Shown in pieces: positions 6,674-8,625 of a DNA stretch of 8,625 nucleotides; positions within the stretch are counted from its first letter, which is position 1, and every line of letters starts with the position of its first letter. Below the pieces are notes generated by a model. The model was not told the DNA's origin. It ran no database searches and saw only the letters and a list, made by a program, of their open reading frames with translations. This stretch comes from an uncultured Bacteroidales bacterium (GTDB lineage Bacteria; Bacteroidota; Bacteroidia; Bacteroidales; Bacteroidaceae): positions 1 to 8,625 of the forward strand of contig CALCHR010000097.1 of NCBI GenBank assembly GCA_937901185.1, read 5' to 3'. Both the position numbers and the translations under genes were made by a program.

Positions 6674-6772
6674 CACGGAGATATTTCTAAATGTTGTCTA
6701 AACTATCTCTATTTTTGCCTACAGAAATGTGCTGCGCGCCGACGAACTTACGCAGGGCGCGGAGAGCAAATT

Positions 6773-7369
6773 TTACTTTATGAGACCGTCGCGACGCAGT
6801 TCGTCGGCCATCTGCTCCAACTCGGCATACCACTCGGCGCCGAAGCGGGCTATCAAGGGGTCCTTCAGAAACTTATAGACGGGCAGTCCTAGCTCGCGGC
6901 CTTTCTTCACGGCGGCGTGGCAGACGTTCCAGCGGTGGTAGTTGAGCCCTACCAAGCCATTGGCGAAGCGCTTCTCGCGGATGGGGTAAAGGTAGCAAGA
7001 GATGGGCTTGCACCAGGCGGTGCGGCCTTCGCGGAAGGCCTTTTCCGTGGCGCAGTAGCAGCAACCGTCGGGCGAGTAGCAGGTGAAGACGCAGTCCTTG
7101 CCGCGCACGATGCTCGTCACAAGGTCGCCTTCCTCGTCGGTGTAAGCCACGCCTTGGCGGTCGATAACGCTCTGTGCTTCGGCACTCAACTCGGGCCATA
7201 CCTCGTCCAACACGTTTTCCAACTCGCCCACTTCCTCCATGCGCAAAGGTGCTCCGGCATCGCCCTCAATACAGCAGGCGCCGCCGCAGGCATCGAGGTC
7301 GCAGCAAAAACATTCTGTCAAAATATCCGGGGAGAGAATGACGTCTCCCACTTGCAAGATGGGTAGCAT
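6773..7369 (-). CDS. DUF3109 family cysteine-rich protein
   Basis: A 198-residue cytoplasmic protein (no signal peptide or membrane segment) of a conserved family, common in Bacteroidota, with no established function. The cysteines are strikingly grouped: Cys20, 22, 23, 28, 32 and 33 near the N-terminus (CFCCDLDACGGACCIEGDAG), then Cys93, 97, 103, 104, 106, 120, 125 and 150. Other family motifs visible are GDLVTSIV (81-88), GKDCVFTC (90-97), KPISCYLYP (121-129) and NYHRW (143-147). The pattern suggests a bound metal, zinc or an iron-sulfur cluster, as in the YkgJ-like cysteine-cluster proteins; that is inference. The gene begins 34 bases after the ung stop on the same strand, with no good promoter between, so it is probably cotranscribed with ung. 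Length normal for the family. Confidence 0.9.
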   Translation of the reverse strand: MLPILQVGDVILSPDILTECFCCDLDACGGACCIEGDAGAPLRMEEVGELENVLDEVWPELSAEAQSVIDRQGVAYTDEEGDLVTSIVRGKDCVFTCYSPDGCCYCATEKAFREGRTAWCKPISCYLYPIREKRFANGLVGLNYHRWNVCHAAVKKGRELGLPVYKFLKDPLIARFGAEWYAELEQMADELRRDGLIK

Positions 7370-7403
7370 ATATATAAATGTATGATTCTCTAACTAATGG
7401 CCC

Positions 7404-8066
7404 TTACCACACAATGGGGTCTTCACCGCGCGCTTGCAGATAAGCATTGGCCTGGCTGAAATGATGGTTTCCGAAAAAGCCTCGGTAAGCGGAAAGGGGC
7501 GACGGATGGGCCGACTGCAGCACAAGATGGCGCTTGCGGTCTATAATCTGTCCCTTGCGCTGCGCATAGCTGCCCCAAAGGATAAAGACCAACCCTTCGC
7601 GCTCGGAAGCCAGGCGGGAGATGACGGCATCGGTAAACTGCTCCCAGCCCTTGTTCTGATGCGAACCGGCCTGATGCGCACGCACCGTCAGCGTGGCGTT
7701 GAGCAGCAAGACGCCCTGCTCGGCCCAGCGGCGAAGACTGCCGGAGCCGGGGGCGGGAGTGCCAAGGTCGTTGGCTATTTCCTTAAAGATGTTCTGCAAA
7801 GAAGGGGGATGCGCCACGCCGTCGGGCACAGAGAAACAGAGCCCCTCGGCCTGTCCCGGCTCATGATAGGGGTCCTGACCGATGATGACGACCTTCACCG
7901 CATCGAAAGGACAGAGGTCGAAGGCGCTGAAAATCATCTTGCCCGGAGGATAGCAAACGCCGGAGGCATATTCCGAATGCACAAAAGCTGCCAGCTGTTG
8001 GAAATAGGGCTGCGAGAACTCTCCCGCCAAACGTTCCTTCCACGAGGTCTCTATCTTCACTTGCAT
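7404..8066 (-). CDS. ung: Uracil-DNA glycosylase (family 1)
   Basis: A 220-residue base-excision repair enzyme that removes uracil from DNA after cytosine deamination or dUTP incorporation. Active-site motifs are all present: the water-activating loop GQDPYH (63-68, with Asp65 and His68), the uracil-stacking Phe78 in LCFSV, the uracil-binding Asn123 in LLLNATLTV, and the minor-groove loop HPSPLSAYRG (187-196) with catalytic His187. LWGSYAQRKG (163-172) is also typical. The length matches the Escherichia coli enzyme closely, and Asn123 and His187 fall at the same residue numbers. The ATG at 8066 gives a normal N-terminus. A TATTTTTG element lies upstream. DUF3109 follows on the same transcript, though nothing links the two functions directly. 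Confidence 0.97.
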   Translation of the reverse strand: MQVKIETSWKERLAGEFSQPYFQQLAAFVHSEYASGVCYPPGKMIFSAFDLCPFDAVKVVIIGQDPYHEPGQAEGLCFSVPDGVAHPPSLQNIFKEIANDLGTPAPGSGSLRRWAEQGVLLLNATLTVRAHQAGSHQNKGWEQFTDAVISRLASEREGLVFILWGSYAQRKGQIIDRKRHLVLQSAHPSPLSAYRGFFGNHHFSQANAYLQARGEDPIVW

Positions 8067-8136
8067 AGGTTATTCTTGCTTTCTATTCTGTAATATCCAC
8101 ACCCACACAGAAGCCTTTCCCTCTGCATTGGCCACA

Positions 8137-8144
8137 CAAAAATA
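8137..8144 (-). promoter_or_regulatory. -7 element of ung
   Basis: The minus strand reads TATTTTTG, an exact match to TAnnTTTG, with a predicted leader of about 65 bases. No clear -33 element is seen. The position just downstream of the tmRNA terminator fits the start of a new unit. Confidence 0.58.
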
Positions 8145-8228
8145 CAACTATTTCTGCATTTGCCGCAGGATGTGACCAACTATTTCCTTACCCCGACCTT
8201 CTTCTCGAAAATCTCTCTGCCTGATAGC

Positions 8229-8277
8229 AAAAAAGAGACCATGCCGGCAAACGCACCACATAGTCTCTTTATTTTTT
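8229..8277 (-). terminator. Rho-independent terminator of ssrA
   Basis: AAAGAGAC (8232-8239) pairs with GTCTCTTT (8263-8270), with three more pairs after one mismatch (8241-8243 with 8259-8261). On the minus strand a T run follows (8234 down to 8229). The other side also carries a T run (8272-8277), so the hairpin could act in both directions. It begins about 12 bases beyond the mature tmRNA end. Confidence 0.88.
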
Positions 8278-8282
8278 ACAAG

Positions 8283-8625
8283 TGGACCAGGAGGGGATTG
8301 AACCCTCGTCCAAACAAGGAAGCAATATGCTTTCTACATGCTTATCTTCGCCTAAATTTTCGTGAACCGACAAGACCGAAGCCACCAACCGGAACCTTAT
8401 CCCTTAAAACTTCATCCTGCACGCAGGGCCGCGCAAAACTATTCCCGATTTACCTGCACCACCGGATCAAGACGCTTCGGAAAAACAGCTCTTGGGTGAT
8501 GTCTCGTTCCAACACCTGTGTCGGAATAAAGCTTATCTACTATACTTCGATTAAGCAGCGAGAGCGTAATTGTTTTCGCCAATTAATTCTTTGCAAGATT
8601 GATATTTAAGTGCTAACCAAGCAAC
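8283..8625 (-). ncRNA. ssrA: Transfer-messenger RNA (tmRNA), 3' part; 5' end outside window
   Basis: tmRNA acts with SmpB to rescue stalled ribosomes and tag the unfinished protein for degradation. The tRNA-like 3' end is visible on the minus strand: T-stem GAGGG/CCCTC around TTCAATC, the 3' acceptor strand CTGGTCC (8290-8284) and discriminator A at 8283. CCA is not encoded; CTT follows, so it must be added after transcription. The tag reading frame lies at 8551-8580. The pseudoknot region lies between the tag and the tRNA-like end and was not folded base by base. The 5' acceptor strand, D-loop and promoter are beyond 8625, so this feature is partial. Confidence 0.95.
8551..8580 (-). other. 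tmRNA proteolysis-tag reading frame
   Basis: On the minus strand the codons GGC GAA AAC AAT TAC GCT CTC GCT GCT TAA encode GENNYALAA and a stop. The ALAA end is the degradation signal recognised by ClpXP-type proteases in many bacteria. The form GENNYALAA, with Gly from the resume codon, is to my recollection the type found in Porphyromonas and related Bacteroidales. Confidence 0.93.

Noticed and set aside
6710..6717. Plus-strand TATTTTTG as a promoter for an antisense RNA into DUF3109
   Set aside because: No -33 element at the right distance and no defined product downstream; a single -7 match in AT-rich intergenic DNA is weak.
7434..8093. 219-codon plus-strand open frame
   Set aside because: It is antisense to ung, whose catalytic motifs are all intact.
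8160..8609. 149-codon plus-strand open frame over the tmRNA
   Set aside because: It is antisense to ssrA and crosses its terminator, T-arm and tag region.

Overview
The window looks like chromosomal DNA of a Bacteroidota bacterium, most likely of the order Bacteroidales; Porphyromonas or a relative is my best guess, made without a database search. The evidence is: a tmRNA whose tag reads GENNYALAA, several promoters with the Bacteroidota -7 element TAnnTTTG, no useful Shine-Dalgarno sequences, a DUF3109 protein, and TonB-type C-terminal domains with the FPGGEAAL signature common in this phylum.

Left part (1-4077), all genes on the minus strand. A 705-residue exported protein (DUF2059-like helices, TPR-like region, TonB C-terminal domain) is followed by a DUF975 membrane protein and then a short membrane-anchored TonB-domain protein. 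The last two probably share a transcript that ends at a clear terminator at 99-126. Three copies of a 21-bp-period repeat, all in the same orientation, sit at the edges of these two transcription units (1-62, 1493-1597, 3973-4077). The outer two copies are 60/62 identical where they overlap. The two TonB domains are paralogous, with a 39-bp identical DNA stretch.

Middle part (4146-6556). tsaE (tRNA t6A synthesis ATPase) on the plus strand, with a good Bacteroidota promoter, converges on a long-chain fatty acyl-CoA ligase gene on the minus strand. A 15-bp perfect stem lies between their stop codons.

Right part (6641-8625), minus strand. ung (uracil-DNA glycosylase) has its own promoter and is followed 34 bases later by a cysteine-rich DUF3109 gene; the pair ends at a hairpin/T-run terminator. 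Upstream lies the 3' part of ssrA (tmRNA), with its tag reading frame, T-arm and terminator; its 5' end is outside the window.

The right half is ordinary housekeeping sequence. The unexplained material is the left 4 kb: the phased 21-bp repeat family, its open reading frame on the minus strand in all three copies, and the two TonB-domain genes it brackets. No transposase, integrase, CRISPR array or phage gene was seen.
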